Source: Caballeronia sp. INDeC2 (GTDB lineage Bacteria > Pseudomonadota > Gammaproteobacteria > Burkholderiales > Burkholderiaceae). Taken from it: a DNA stretch of 64,000 nucleotides. The stretch covers positions 62,001 to 126,000 of the forward strand of contig NZ_JALQDG010000027.1 of assembly GCF_023631325.1 (NCBI RefSeq). Direction: 5' to 3'. The position numbers were made by a program, and so were the translations under genes. The notes beneath the pieces were generated by a model. It was not told the DNA's origin. It saw only the letters and a program-made list of their open reading frames with translations, and ran no database searches. Positions 36,937 through 46,248 of the stretch are shown here, piece by piece; within the stretch, counting starts at the first letter, position 1, and each line of letters starts with the position of its first letter.

Positions 36937-38397
36937 TCAAACCGCCATGCAGAGATACTTGATGACGACGTAATCGTCGATGCCGTAATGCGAGCCTTCG
37001 CGCCCGAGTCCCGACTGCTTGACGCCGCCGAACGGCGCCACTTCGTTCGAGATCAGGCCGGTGTTGATGCCCACCATGCCGTATTCGAGCGCTTCGGCCA
37101 CGCGCCAGATGCGGCCGATGTCGCGGCTATAGAAGTACGCCGCGAGACCGAACTCGGTGTCGTTGGCGAGGCGCACGACTTCATCGTCGGATGAAAATTT
37201 GAAAATCGGCGCGAGCGGCCCGAACGTTTCCTCTTTCGCGACTTTCATGTCGGGCGTGACGCCGGTCAGCACGGTCGGCTCGAAAAAGCCGTGACCGAGC
37301 GCGTGACGCTTGCCGCCCGTCGTGAGCGCGGCGCCTTTTGCGAGCGCATCCTCGATATGCGATTCAACCTTCTGCACGGCCGCTTCGTTGATGAGCGGTC
37401 CGAGCGCCACGCCGCTTTCGGTGCCGAGTCCGACCTTGAGGTTGCCGACCGCGGCCGCCAGTTTTTGCGCGAACGCATCGTAGACGCGCTCGTGCACGTA
37501 GAAGCGGTTCGTGCACACGCAAGTCTGTCCGCTGTTGCGATACTTCGATGCAATCGCGCCTTCCACGGCGGCGTCGAGATCGGCGTCGTCGAACACGATG
37601 AACGGCGCGTTGCCGCCGAGTTCCAGCGTCACCTTCTTGACCGTCGGCGCGCTTTGCGCCATGAGCAAGCGGCCCACGGCGGTCGAGCCGGTGAACGACA
37701 GCTTGCGTACGACAGGGTTGCCCGTCATTTCGCCGCCGATGGCCTTCGGGTCGCCGGTGAGGATGTTGAGCACGCCCTTCGGCAGGCCCGCGCGCTCGGC
37801 GAGCACGGCCATCGCGAACGCGGAGAAGGGCGTCGCTTCGGCGGGCTTCACGACGATCGGACAACCCGCTGCGAGCGCCGGGCCGACCTTGCGCGTGATC
37901 ATCGCGGCCGGGAAGTTCCACGGCGTGATCGCGGCGCATACGCCGATCGGCTCCTTCGTCACGACGATGCGCTTGTCGGCGGCGGGGGTCGCGAGCGTGT
38001 CGCCGGCGACGCGCTTGCCTTCTTCCGCGAACCATTCGATGAACGATGCCGCGTACGTGATTTCGCCCTTTGCTTCGGCGAGCGGCTTGCCTTGCTCGGT
38101 CGTGAGGATGAGCGCGAGATCGTCGGCGTTCGCCATCATCAGGTCGAACCAGCGGCGCAGGATGATTGCGCGTTCTTTTGCGGTTTTCTTGCGCCATGCG
38201 GGCCATGCGGTGTTGGCGGCATCGATGGCTCGGCGCGTTTCGTTTGCGCCCATTTTGGGTACTGGGCCCAGGGATTCGCCGGTCGCGGGGTTGACGACTT
38301 CGAATGTCTCGCCGGTGTCGGCTTGTTGCCATTCACCGTCGATGTAGGCCGCGTGACGCAGTAGCGTCGGGTCCTTTAGTTGGTTCTTCAAGCTCAT
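36937..38397 (-). CDS. gabD: Succinate-semialdehyde dehydrogenase
   Basis: A 486-residue NAD(P)-dependent aldehyde dehydrogenase that converts succinate semialdehyde, the product of GabT, to succinate. The start at the ATG at 38397 gives MSLKNQLKDPTLLRHAAYID, typical of GabD. The active site is visible as VTLELGGNAPFIVFDDAD (catalytic Glu) and RNSGQTCVCTNRFY (catalytic Cys). TPWNFPAAMITRKVGPAL and GGVKQSGLGREGSHYG are further GabD features. It is downstream of gabT, but a T-rich hairpin lies between them, so the two may also be transcribed separately. Confidence 0.92.
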   Translation of the reverse strand: MSLKNQLKDPTLLRHAAYIDGEWQQADTGETFEVVNPATGESLGPVPKMGANETRRAIDAANTAWPAWRKKTAKERAIILRRWFDLMMANADDLALILTTEQGKPLAEAKGEITYAASFIEWFAEEGKRVAGDTLATPAADKRIVVTKEPIGVCAAITPWNFPAAMITRKVGPALAAGCPIVVKPAEATPFSAFAMAVLAERAGLPKGVLNILTGDPKAIGGEMTGNPVVRKLSFTGSTAVGRLLMAQSAPTVKKVTLELGGNAPFIVFDDADLDAAVEGAIASKYRNSGQTCVCTNRFYVHERVYDAFAQKLAAAVGNLKVGLGTESGVALGPLINEAAVQKVESHIEDALAKGAALTTGGKRHALGHGFFEPTVLTGVTPDMKVAKEETFGPLAPIFKFSSDDEVVRLANDTEFGLAAYFYSRDIGRIWRVAEALEYGMVGINTGLISNEVAPFGGVKQSGLGREGSHYGIDDYVVIKYLCMAV

Positions 38398-38556
38398 GGT
38401 CTTGCGAGTCCTTTTTTGAGGTTGGGCGGTTTTGTTTGTCGCCGGATCCCGTTTTGTCTTTGATTTATTAGCACTGCCCCGGGGAGGGGCAGAACCAATA
38501 GACCGACACGAAAACAGGCTTCCACGAAAACCCACGCAAATCAAACAAAACAAACA

Positions 38557-38584
38557 CGCGAGGCATCAAACTCTGCGCCTCGCG
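38557..38584 (-). terminator. Hairpin between gabT and gabD
   Basis: CGCGAGGC and GCCTCGCG form a perfect eight-pair stem with a 12-base loop. On the minus strand it is followed by the T-rich TGTTTGTTTTGTTTG. It sits 21 bases past the gabT stop and would reduce read-through into gabD. Confidence 0.75.
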
Positions 38585-38604
38585 CATAAAAACATCAAAA
38601 AAAA

Positions 38605-39900
38605 TCAAACCGCAACACCAACCGTCTCAACAAGCACGTCTTCGAGAATCCCAACAGCCTCATCGAAAACAGGCTCCTGAATAGTGAGCGGAAACAAGAA
38701 CCGAACGACGTTCGAATAAACCCCGCACACCAGCAGCAACAACCCGCGCTCCAACGCGCGCGCCTGCACGCGCTTGGCAAACGCCGCATCCGCATCATGC
38801 GAACCGGGCTTGCAGAACTCGACGGCAATCATCGCCCCAGGCCCTCGCACATCGGCGATCTGCGGCACATCAGCCTTGAGCGCTTCGAGCTTCGCTTTGA
38901 GTTTGTCGCCAAGCACAGTCGCCCGCTCGCAGAGCTTTTCGTCGTCGATGACATCGAGCACCGCGTGCGCCGCCGCCACCGCCAGCGGATTGCCCGCATA
39001 CGTGCCGCCGAGACCGCCGGGCGCGGCCGCATCCATGATCTCCGCGCGCCCGACGACGCCCGACAACGGCATGCCGCCCGCCAGCGACTTTGCAATCGTC
39101 ATCAGATCCGGCACGACGCCGTGATGCTCCATCGCGAAAAGCTTGCCGGTGCGCGCGAAGCCGGTCTGCACTTCATCTGCGATGAGCAGAATGCCCTGCT
39201 CGTCGCAGATCTTGCGCAGGCCGCGCACGAACTCCGCCGGCGCCGCATTGAAGCCGCCTTCGCCCTGCACCGGCTCGAAGATCATTGCGGCGACGCGCGT
39301 CGGCTCGATGTCCGCCTTGAACAGATGTTCGATCGCGCGCAGCGAATCCGCAACCGACACGCCGTGTAGCGCGTTCGGGAACGGCGCGTGGTAGACGTCC
39401 GACGGGAACGGCCCGAAGCCGATCTTGTACGGCGCGACCTTGCCGGTGAGCGCCATGCCCATCAGCGTGCGGCCGTGGAAACCGCCCGTGAACGCGATAA
39501 CGCCGGGACGGCCCGTCGCCGCGCGCGCGATCTTCACCGCGTTCTCGACGGCTTCCGCGCCGGTCGTGAAAAACGCCGTCTTCTTCGCGTGCGAACCGGG
39601 CGCGCGGGCGCTGATCTTCTCTGCGAGCGACACATACGACTCGTACGGCACGATCTGATACGCGGTGTGCGTGAAACAGTCGAGTTGCGCGCGGATCGCC
39701 TCGACGATCTTCGGATGTCGATGCCCCGTGTTGCACACCGCGATGCCCGCTGCGAAGTCGATGAAGCGGCGGCCCTCGACGTCCCACAGTTCCGCGTTCT
39801 CGGCGCGCGCCGCGTAGAAATCGCACATCACGCCCACGCCGCGCGGGGTCGCGGCATTCTTGCGGGCGTGCAGGTCGGCGTTCTTGAGGTTGGTGCTCAC
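38605..39900 (-). CDS. gabT: 4-aminobutyrate--2-oxoglutarate transaminase
   Basis: A 431-residue class III PLP aminotransferase that converts GABA to succinate semialdehyde. Features include AVCNTGHRHPKIVEAI, FFTTGAEAVENAVKIARA, FHGRTLMGMALTG, IFEPVQGEGGF, LIADEVQTGFARTG and the PLP lysine in IAKSLAGGMPLSG. It begins with GTG at 39900, with GGAG eight bases upstream. It is divergent from a MocR-type regulator, a standard arrangement for GABA use. Confidence 0.92.
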   Translation of the reverse strand: MSTNLKNADLHARKNAATPRGVGVMCDFYAARAENAELWDVEGRRFIDFAAGIAVCNTGHRHPKIVEAIRAQLDCFTHTAYQIVPYESYVSLAEKISARAPGSHAKKTAFFTTGAEAVENAVKIARAATGRPGVIAFTGGFHGRTLMGMALTGKVAPYKIGFGPFPSDVYHAPFPNALHGVSVADSLRAIEHLFKADIEPTRVAAMIFEPVQGEGGFNAAPAEFVRGLRKICDEQGILLIADEVQTGFARTGKLFAMEHHGVVPDLMTIAKSLAGGMPLSGVVGRAEIMDAAAPGGLGGTYAGNPLAVAAAHAVLDVIDDEKLCERATVLGDKLKAKLEALKADVPQIADVRGPGAMIAVEFCKPGSHDADAAFAKRVQARALERGLLLLVCGVYSNVVRFLFPLTIQEPVFDEAVGILEDVLVETVGVAV

Positions 39901-39982
39901 AGGGAAATCTCCTTCGCGCGAGAGCGCATGTCGATGGTGGCCGCATCGGCCGACTGAATTTAAAGACGACTATAGTAAGATT

Positions 39983-40003
39983 TGGCCCTCAAGTTCAGAG
40001 CCA
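39983..40003. promoter_or_regulatory. Candidate operator in the gabT/MocR divergent promoter
   Basis: An inverted repeat TGGC-C-CT, six bases, AG-A-GCCA lies midway between the two divergent starts. On the minus strand it would overlap a possible -35 (CTGAAC) placed 18 bases from TATAGT (39976-39971), a plausible gabT promoter. CTATAG also occurs on both sides (39970-39975 and 40015-40020). Binding by the MocR protein is inferred. Confidence 0.5.
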
Positions 40004-40031
40004 TTTCAATAAATCTATAGGAGCCAATTCG

Positions 40032-41519
40032 ATGTCCAACCGCGCGAGCGTGCTTTCCGACTGGCTGGCGCAGCGCCTCGACCGCAGCAATGGCCAGCCG
40101 ATCTACCGGCAATTGCACCGGCTCTTGCAGCAGGCGATCCTGACGCGTGAGCTCGGGGCGGGCGCGAAAGTGCCGTCGTCGAGGCTGCTAGCGGCGGAAT
40201 TGGGCGTCGGGCGCAATACCGTGACGCAGGTCTACGAGCAGCTTGCGCTCGAAGGCTACGTTTCGTCGGCGACGGGGCGCGGCACGTTCGTCGCGGACAG
40301 CGCGCCCGACGAAATCCTGTTCGACGATGCGCCGCCCGCGGCCGCCGCTTCCGCCGATGCGCACTCGACGCTGTCCACGCGCGGCGCGCGGCTGATCTCG
40401 GGCGCGGGCGTGTCGAAGCGCCAGGGCGGGGCGTTCATGCCGGGCGTGCCGGACGTGTCCCGCTTTCCGTCGCGCGTGTGGAACCGGCTGCACGCGAAAT
40501 ACTGGCGCAAGCCGCTGCCGGACCTGCTCACGTACGCGCCGGGCGGCGGCCACGCGGGCCTGCGCCACGCGCTCGCGCACTATCTGCGCACGTCGCGCTC
40601 GGTGCGCTGCACGCCGGAGCAGATCGTCGTGACGACGGGCATCCATCAGTCGATCGATCTCGCCGCGCGCCTGCTCGCCGATTCGGGCGACACGATCTGG
40701 ACCGAGGATCCGTGCTACTGGGGCGTGCGCAGCGTGTTGCAGGTGTCGGGGCTCGATCTGAAGGCGATTCCCGTCGATTCGGAAGGCATCGCGCCGACGC
40801 CCGCCGACATCGCGTCGCCGCCGAAGCTCATGCTCGTCACGCCGTCGCATCAATATCCGCTCGGCATGGTGATGAGCCTCGCGCGCCGCCGCATGCTGCT
40901 CGAATACGCGCGTCAGCACTGCTGCTGGATCATCGAGGACGATTACGACAGCGAGTTCCGCTATGGCAGCCGGCCGCTCGCGTCGCTGCAGGGCATGGAT
41001 CCGGCGGGGCAGGTGATCTATGTAGGCAGCTTCGGCAAGACGCTGTTTCCGGGGCTTCGGATCGGCTATGTGGTCGTGCCGGAAGCGCTCGCGGACAGCT
41101 TCGCGACGGCGAGCGCGGAGCTGTATCGCGAAGGGCAGCTATTGCAGCAGGCGGTGCTTGCGGAGTTCATCGAGCAGGGCCATTTCACTTCGCATATCCG
41201 GCGGATGCGCGCACTCTACGGCCAGCGCCGCGACGCGATGCTCGCGACGATCGCCGGGCGTTACGGCAATACGCTCGCGATCGCGGGCGGCGACGCGGGG
41301 CTGCATCTCGTTTTGAAGCTTCCCCAGCATGTCGATGATCGCGCGCTCGCCGCAGCGGCGCTCGCCGAGGATATCGTCGTGCGGCCGTTGTCGGGGTACT
41401 ATGCGCGTCGGCCGGATGCGGAATCGGGTTTGCTGATCGGGTATGCGTGCGTGCCGGATGAGGAGATCGGATCGGCGTTCGGGAAATTGGCGGGGGTGAT
41501 CGATCGGTTCCTGGGCTAG
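40032..41519 (+). CDS. MocR/GabR-type regulator (GntR winged helix fused to aminotransferase fold)
   Basis: A 495-residue regulator. Residues about 10-90 are the GntR winged helix (GAGAKVPSSRLLAAELGVGRN and TVTQVYEQLALEGYV). Residues about 130-495 are a fold-type I aminotransferase domain binding PLP through K336 (YVGSFGKTLFPGLRIG), with LLTYAPGGGHAGLRHALAHY before it. In GabR the PLP-GABA adduct triggers activation of gabTD. Divergence from gabT supports the same role here, although other MocR proteins respond to different amines. Confidence 0.88.
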   Translation: MSNRASVLSDWLAQRLDRSNGQPIYRQLHRLLQQAILTRELGAGAKVPSSRLLAAELGVGRNTVTQVYEQLALEGYVSSATGRGTFVADSAPDEILFDDAPPAAAASADAHSTLSTRGARLISGAGVSKRQGGAFMPGVPDVSRFPSRVWNRLHAKYWRKPLPDLLTYAPGGGHAGLRHALAHYLRTSRSVRCTPEQIVVTTGIHQSIDLAARLLADSGDTIWTEDPCYWGVRSVLQVSGLDLKAIPVDSEGIAPTPADIASPPKLMLVTPSHQYPLGMVMSLARRRMLLEYARQHCCWIIEDDYDSEFRYGSRPLASLQGMDPAGQVIYVGSFGKTLFPGLRIGYVVVPEALADSFATASAELYREGQLLQQAVLAEFIEQGHFTSHIRRMRALYGQRRDAMLATIAGRYGNTLAIAGGDAGLHLVLKLPQHVDDRALAAAALAEDIVVRPLSGYYARRPDAESGLLIGYACVPDEEIGSAFGKLAGVIDRFLG

Positions 41520-41653
41520 AAAACGGGCGAAACTTCACGATCGGCTTTCGTCGATCCAAAAAAATCGCACGGGGAACTGGCAAGCGCGGCGCATGTGGAG
41601 GATCATGTGCGCCGTTTTCCACGTATCCGCATCATCTCAGCAAAGGCTTCCCC

Positions 41654-42847
41654 ATGACGACTTCCTCCGACCAACACTTCACCGTCATCGCCGATCTCTC
41701 CGACGACGCGCCCTCGCTGCGCGAGATTCGCCACGACATCCACCGTCATCCGGAGCTGTCCTACGAGGAGACGCGCACCGCGGCGCTCGTCGCTGACCGG
41801 CTGGAAGAGTGGGGCTGGCAGGTGACGCGCGGCGTCGGCGGCACGGGCGTCGTCGGCATGTTGAAGGCGGGCGACGGCACGAAGAGCATTGGACTGCGCG
41901 CGGACATGGACGCGCTGCCGATCATCGAGCAGACCGGCAAGCCCTACGCAAGCGAGACGCACGGCAAGATGCACGCGTGCGGCCACGACGGCCATACGAC
42001 GATGCTGCTCGGCGCCGCGCGCCATCTCGCGCGCACGCGCCGCTTCAGCGGCACGGTGCATCTGTATTTTCAGCCGGCGGAAGAGCACGGTGTGCCGAGC
42101 GGCGCGCAGAAGATGATCGAGGAAGGCCTGTTCGAACGATTCGATTGCGATGCCGTCTTCGGCGTGCACAACCATCCCGGCGCGCAACCCGGCACGTTCC
42201 TGTTCCGCAAGGGACCGTTCATGGCGGCGGGCGATCAGGTGTCGATTGTGATCGAAGGCGTCGGCGGGCACGCGGCGCGGCCGCATCTCTCGGTCGATCC
42301 GGTCGTCGTGACGGCGAGCATCGTGATGGCGCTGCAGACGATCGTCGCGCGCAATGTCGATCCGGCGCAGCCCGCCGTCGTCACCGTCGGTTCGATGCAC
42401 GCCGGAACGGTGAACAACGTTATCCCCAGCCGCGCGACGCTCGAACTCTCGGTGCGCTCGTTCGACCGCCAGGTGCGCGAACTGCTGAAGCGCCGCATCA
42501 AGGAACTGGTCGAATCGCAGGCCGTGAGCTACGGCGCGACGGCGACGGTGAAGTATCTGGAGGGCTATCCGGTCGTCGTCAATTCGGATGCGGAAACGGA
42601 GTTCGCGATTCAGGTGGCGCGCGAACTGGTCGGCGAGCAAAACGTCGTCGCGCAGGCGGATCTGCTGATGGGCAGCGAAGATTTCGCGTTCATGCTGCAG
42701 CAGCGGCCCGGCTCGTTCCTTCGCCTAGGCAACGGTGCGGGCGAGGACGGCTGCATGGTCCACAACCCGCACTACGATTTCAACGACAAGAATCTGCCGA
42801 TCGGCGCGGCATACTGGGCGCGGCTCGTCGAACGATTCCTCGCGTGA
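41654..42847 (+). CDS. M20 family amidohydrolase (hippurate hydrolase-like)
   Basis: A 397-residue metal-dependent amidohydrolase. DIHRHPELSYEE, the metal ligands ACGHDGHTTMLLGAA, PAEEHGVPSGAQKMIEEG and the late GSEDFAFMLQQRPG identify the HipO/IAA-amino-acid hydrolase group, which cleaves N-acyl or aromatic amino-acid conjugates. No signal peptide is present. It is a single gene, convergent with the chemoreceptor gene. Confidence 0.88.
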   Translation: MTTSSDQHFTVIADLSDDAPSLREIRHDIHRHPELSYEETRTAALVADRLEEWGWQVTRGVGGTGVVGMLKAGDGTKSIGLRADMDALPIIEQTGKPYASETHGKMHACGHDGHTTMLLGAARHLARTRRFSGTVHLYFQPAEEHGVPSGAQKMIEEGLFERFDCDAVFGVHNHPGAQPGTFLFRKGPFMAAGDQVSIVIEGVGGHAARPHLSVDPVVVTASIVMALQTIVARNVDPAQPAVVTVGSMHAGTVNNVIPSRATLELSVRSFDRQVRELLKRRIKELVESQAVSYGATATVKYLEGYPVVVNSDAETEFAIQVARELVGEQNVVAQADLLMGSEDFAFMLQQRPGSFLRLGNGAGEDGCMVHNPHYDFNDKNLPIGAAYWARLVERFLA

Positions 42848-42856
42848 TCGGAAGCC

Positions 42857-44407
42857 TTACGCCGGCAGCCTGAAACTCCCGATCGCCTCGCGCAGCACAT
42901 CCACCTGATCCTTCAGCGAATGCGCGGCGGCGGCCGCCTCTTCGACGAGCGCGGCGTTCTGCTGCGTCACCTGATCCATCTCGACGACCGCGCGATTCAC
43001 TTGCTCGATGCCCGCGCTCTGCTCGCGCGACGCGTGGCTGATCTCGTCGAGAATCTCGTTCACGCGGCGCACCGATTGCACGATCTCGGTCATCGTCGCG
43101 CCCGCGTTCGTCACGAGCGACGCGCCTTGCTGCACCGTCTGCGTCGATGTCTCGATGAGCGCCTTGATCTCCTTGGCCGCCGTCGCCGAGCGCTGCGCCA
43201 GGCTGCGCACTTCGGCCGCCACGACCGCGAAGCCGCGTCCCTGTTCGCCCGCGCGCGCCGCTTCGACGGCCGCGTTGAGCGCGAGGATGTTCGTCTGGAA
43301 CGCGATGCCGTCGATCACGCCGATGATGTCGCCGATCTGCTGCGAGCTCGCCGTGATGCGCGTCATCGTGTCGATCACGTCGTCGACGACCCCGCTGCCG
43401 CGCGTCGCCACATCCGCCGCCTGTTCCGCGAGCCGCGCCGCCTGCGCCGCGCTTTCCGCGTTGTTCTTCACGTTGGCGGTCATCTGGTCCATGCTCGACG
43501 CGGTCTGCACCAGCGCCGCGGCCTGCTCCTCGGTGCGCTGCGACAGGTCGGTATTGCCCGACGCGATCTCCGACGCGCCCACGTTGATGTTCTCCGTGCC
43601 GTTGCGCACGCGCGAGACCGTCTCGACGAGGCCGCGCTGCATGATGCTCAACGCATGCAGAAGGCTCGTCGTGTCGTTCGGATGGACGTCGACGGCGCTC
43701 GTCAAATCGCCGCGCGCGATGCGATGCGCCGCGTCGACCGCGAGTTCCAGCTCGCCGCCCAGATTGCGCCGGATGCTGCGCAGGACGATCAGCATCGCGG
43801 CCGTTGCGATGCCGCCGAGCACCGCCGTGATCGCGAGCCAGCGCAGCGCGCTCGCCCAGAACGCGCTCTGCACGTCGTCCATGTACATGCCGGTGACGAG
43901 ATACCAGTCCCACTGCGCAAAACGCTGCGCGTAGGAGAGCTTGCCGACCGGCTTGTCGCTGCCGGGCTTCGGCCACAGATAGCTGATGAAGCCGCCGCCC
44001 GGCTGATCGCCCGCCTTCACGATATCGACGAACAGGCGATTGCCCGCCGGATCCGTATAGGTCGACAGATCCTTCCCGTTCATGGCCGGCTTGATCGGAT
44101 GCATCACCATCGTCGGATGCGAATCGTTGATGGACAGATAGCCGTCCGTGCCGTAGCGAATCGCGCCGACCACTTCGAGCGCGCGCTTTTTCGCTTCCTC
44201 TTCGGTGAGCGTCTTGTTCGCGGCAAGCGCGGCGTAGTGCGCCGTGACGGCGTGCGCCTCGTTGACGAGGGTCTTCAACTGCTCCTTGCGGTCATCGATC
44301 ATCGACGTTCGGTTCTGCCACGCCCCGATGATCCCGATCGAAATCAGGCCGATCCACAGTACGGCGATCAGCGAGCCGAGCTTCTTGTTCAACGTCATTC
44401 TGTTCAT
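42857..44407 (-). CDS. Methyl-accepting chemotaxis protein with single Cache sensor
   Basis: A 516-residue receptor with an N-terminal membrane helix, a periplasmic single-Cache domain (about 35-185: [20 protein letters not shown], then [14 protein letters not shown]), a second membrane helix, a HAMP region and a signalling hairpin. The tip [20 protein letters not shown] binds CheA/Che[21 protein letters not shown] and the Gln-rich C-terminal helix hold methylation sites. No chemotaxis genes are adjacent. sCache receptors often sense carboxylates; the ligand here is unknown. Confidence 0.88.
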   Translation of the reverse strand: MNRMTLNKKLGSLIAVLWIGLISIGIIGAWQNRTSMIDDRKEQLKTLVNEAHAVTAHYAALAANKTLTEEEAKKRALEVVGAIRYGTDGYLSINDSHPTMVMHPIKPAMNGKDLSTYTDPAGNRLFVDIVKAGDQPGGGFISYLWPKPGSDKPVGKLSYAQRFAQWDWYLVTGMYMDDVQSAFWASALRWLAITAVLGGIATAAMLIVLRSIRRNLGGELELAVDAAHRIARGDLTSAVDVHPNDTTSLLHALSIMQRGLVETVSRVRNGTENINVGASEIASGNTDLSQRTEEQAAALVQTASSMDQMTANVKNNAESAAQAARLAEQAADVATRGSGVVDDVIDTMTRITASSQQIGDIIGVIDGIAFQTNILALNAAVEAARAGEQGRGFAVVAAEVRSLAQRSATAAKEIKALIETSTQTVQQGASLVTNAGATMTEIVQSVRRVNEILDEISHASREQSAGIEQVNRAVVEMDQVTQQNAALVEEAAAAAHSLKDQVDVLREAIGSFRLPA

Positions 44408-44525
44408 GTTGCGCCGTCGCCTCTTTGCGTTGTCTGGTGCGACGGCGCACGCCGCCGCATGCCCGCTTTACGGCAGGCGAGGGCGGCGGATGTAGGGCGG
44501 GAATTCCCGTAGGGAACGCGCCGGA

Positions 44526-44687
44526 TCAGAGACGGCGGATCGGATCCTTGTCGGGCGGCGCGTCGGGATGCTGCGGCTCGTCCGGGCGATGACCCGGCGA
44601 AGGCGGCGTGAGCGGATCGGCTTCCGGATCGCGGTTCGGGTCCGCGATGGGATCCGGAACGGGACTGGTCTGCATGTCGAATTTCAT
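44526..44687 (-). CDS. Small Pro/Asp-rich protein
   Basis: A 53-residue frame starting at the ATG at 44687 with GGGGA upstream (a second ATG at 44675 is possible). The sequence repeats Asp-Pro units (SPVPDPIADPNRDPEADPLT, later RPDEPQHPDAPPDKDP), so it is almost certainly disordered. I do not know a function. The composition and ribosome site support a real gene. Confidence 0.6.
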   Translation of the reverse strand: MKFDMQTSPVPDPIADPNRDPEADPLTPPSPGHRPDEPQHPDAPPDKDPIRRL

Positions 44688-44712
44688 GATGTTCCCCGCA
44701 AGGTGAGCAGCG

Positions 44713-45324
44713 TTACAAGGACTCGTGCGTCGCCGGCATGTGCAGCGTGAACGGCTCGCCCGGATGCGCGTCGCCGATGGTCGAGAGCGCGGCGCGGGCG
44801 CGTGCGACGATCGCGTCGCTGCCGGTGTCGCGCGGATGTTCGTCGAGCACGATATGCGGCGTGCCGAGCCCGCGGGCCGCGGCGACGGGCGATGACGCGG
44901 CGGCGTCGTCGGACACGAGCAGGCGCGCGTTGGCGATCAGGCGCGGCAGCGCGGCCGGCGCGACGGCGCCCGCGAGAAAGAGCGCGGCCGTCTGCATCGC
45001 GCCGAGCACGCCGGCGGTGCGCTCGGGATCGGGCGCGTCGCCGACGATGGCGATCTGCCAGCCATCGGCGGCGAGCTGGTCGGCGACATCGGCATAACGT
45101 TGCGCGGGCCATGCGGGCACGGCGTGATGGCTGCCCGGATGAATCAGCACCAGGCGCTCGCGCTCGATGCCGTGGAATGCGGCGAGCTCGTCGTAGGCGC
45201 CGGCTTCGTCGCGATCGGCGGCGGGCGGCGGCGCGGCGTCCGCGCACGGAACCACGCTCGGCGCGTCGGGGACGAGCGCGGTCGCGAGGTCGTCGGTCAA
45301 CGTGGAAAAGGGATTGGCTCGCAT
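44713..45324 (-). CDS. Truncated or half-length GT9 glycosyltransferase-like protein
   Basis: A 203-residue product starting at the ATG at 45324, with GGAG six bases upstream. Its body matches the C-terminal, donor-binding half of heptosyltransferase-type (GT9) enzymes: LVLIHPGSHHAVPAWPAQRY, WQIAIVGDAPD, LPRLIANARLLVSDDAA and VAAARGLGTPHIVL. The N-terminal acceptor-binding half of a normal 330-350-residue enzyme is missing and not found upstream in any frame I examined. The usual DTG-H in the SDDAAASS region is also altered, so activity is doubtful. Confidence 0.7.
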   Translation of the reverse strand: MRANPFSTLTDDLATALVPDAPSVVPCADAAPPPAADRDEAGAYDELAAFHGIERERLVLIHPGSHHAVPAWPAQRYADVADQLAADGWQIAIVGDAPDPERTAGVLGAMQTAALFLAGAVAPAALPRLIANARLLVSDDAAASSPVAAARGLGTPHIVLDEHPRDTGSDAIVARARAALSTIGDAHPGEPFTLHMPATHESL

Positions 45325-45633
45325 CCTGGCTCCTGCAAGTGGTGTGGCCACGTTCGATGTCCGCAAATCCGCGGGGCCAGCGCTGGCAAGCACCCGCCAT
45401 GCCCAGGGCGTTGTCGGCGCGTTCTGCCTGAAGGCGCATGCAGCGAACACGGATTGCGTCCCGAACCGTGACAGTTTGACCGTCGGTTTCGGCATCTGTC
45501 ACGTATTGAAGGAGGCGCGGCGGCGCTCGTCAAGGCGCGAGCATTTCCAGAGTCGATGTAAAAAGCCGCCGCCTCGCGGTGCGAGGGCGGCGGCTTTCAT
45601 ACTGCTTTCGGACTTTGCGCGGCGAGCGGGCGT
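45325..45633. other. Intergenic region with a terminator
   Basis: About 300 bases upstream of the GT9-like gene. It contains a long hairpin at 45561-45598 near the neighbouring gene's end. I looked here for the missing N-terminal half of the glycosyltransferase and did not find it. Confidence 0.45.
45561..45598 (-). terminator. Intrinsic terminator after the two-TM protein gene
   Basis: AAAGCCGCCGCCTCGC pairs with GCGAGGGCGGCGGCTTT with one bulged G. On the minus strand the stem is followed by TTTTT. It lies about 35 bases past the stop at 45634. Confidence 0.85.
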
Positions 45634-46128
45634 TCAGGTTTCCGTGTTGCCGTCGTCGGCGGGCAGCGTCTTCGGCGTGAACGCTTCGGCGCGGCGGCGG
45701 ATGCGCTCGACTTCGCCGGTCACGAACGTGCGCTCGTCCGCGGCGAGCGCCTGCTGATACGACGTGCCTTCCGGCACCCGATGCAGCAGCGCGCGCAATT
45801 CGCCTTGCGTCGTCTGTTCGACCGGTTCGTAGTCGTACAGGCCGAGTTCCAGTTCGGCGCGTTCGTGCAGGATGAACAGGCACGACGCGAACACGGCGAC
45901 GCCGAGCACTTCCTGCACGCCGAAGCGGAATTCGTGCGGCACCGGCGAGAACGGCAGCCACGCGATGAGCGCGACGCCTGCAAGCGCCACCGCGATGGTC
46001 ACGTTCAACAGCAATTGCAGACGCGCGATGATGCGCTCGCGTTCGGTCTGCAATTGCCCCGCCGATTTCGGCACGAGCGCGACGTTGGATTGCTGATGGC
46101 GGAGTTCTTCGAGCGGGAGAGCGGCCAT
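45634..46128 (-). CDS. Hypothetical protein with two transmembrane segments
   Basis: About 164 residues from the ATG at 46128 (171 from 46149; neither has a strong ribosome site). After a polar helical N-terminus come two hydrophobic segments (LLNVTIAVALAGVALIAWLP and GVAVFASCLFILHE), then a hydrophilic tail with charged residues. The layout suggests an inner-membrane protein with both ends in the cytoplasm. I do not recognise a named family. A strong terminator follows. Confidence 0.65.
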   Translation of the reverse strand: MAALPLEELRHQQSNVALVPKSAGQLQTERERIIARLQLLLNVTIAVALAGVALIAWLPFSPVPHEFRFGVQEVLGVAVFASCLFILHERAELELGLYDYEPVEQTTQGELRALLHRVPEGTSYQQALAADERTFVTGEVERIRRRAEAFTPKTLPADDGNTET

Positions 46129-46248
46129 GGAGGTTGTCGTCGGGACCATCGGTAAGCGCCAGAGCGGCGCGACACCGGTATAACGCGCGGCTTACAGGAA
46201 CGTTGACGACGCTTTCTTCTTGTTTCGTCCTGTTTCGTCCTGTTGCAT

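Noticed and set aside
46221..46240. Two tandem copies of TGTTTCGTCC upstream of the two-TM gene region
   Set aside because: Too short and isolated between two genes; no sign of a repeat array or operator.
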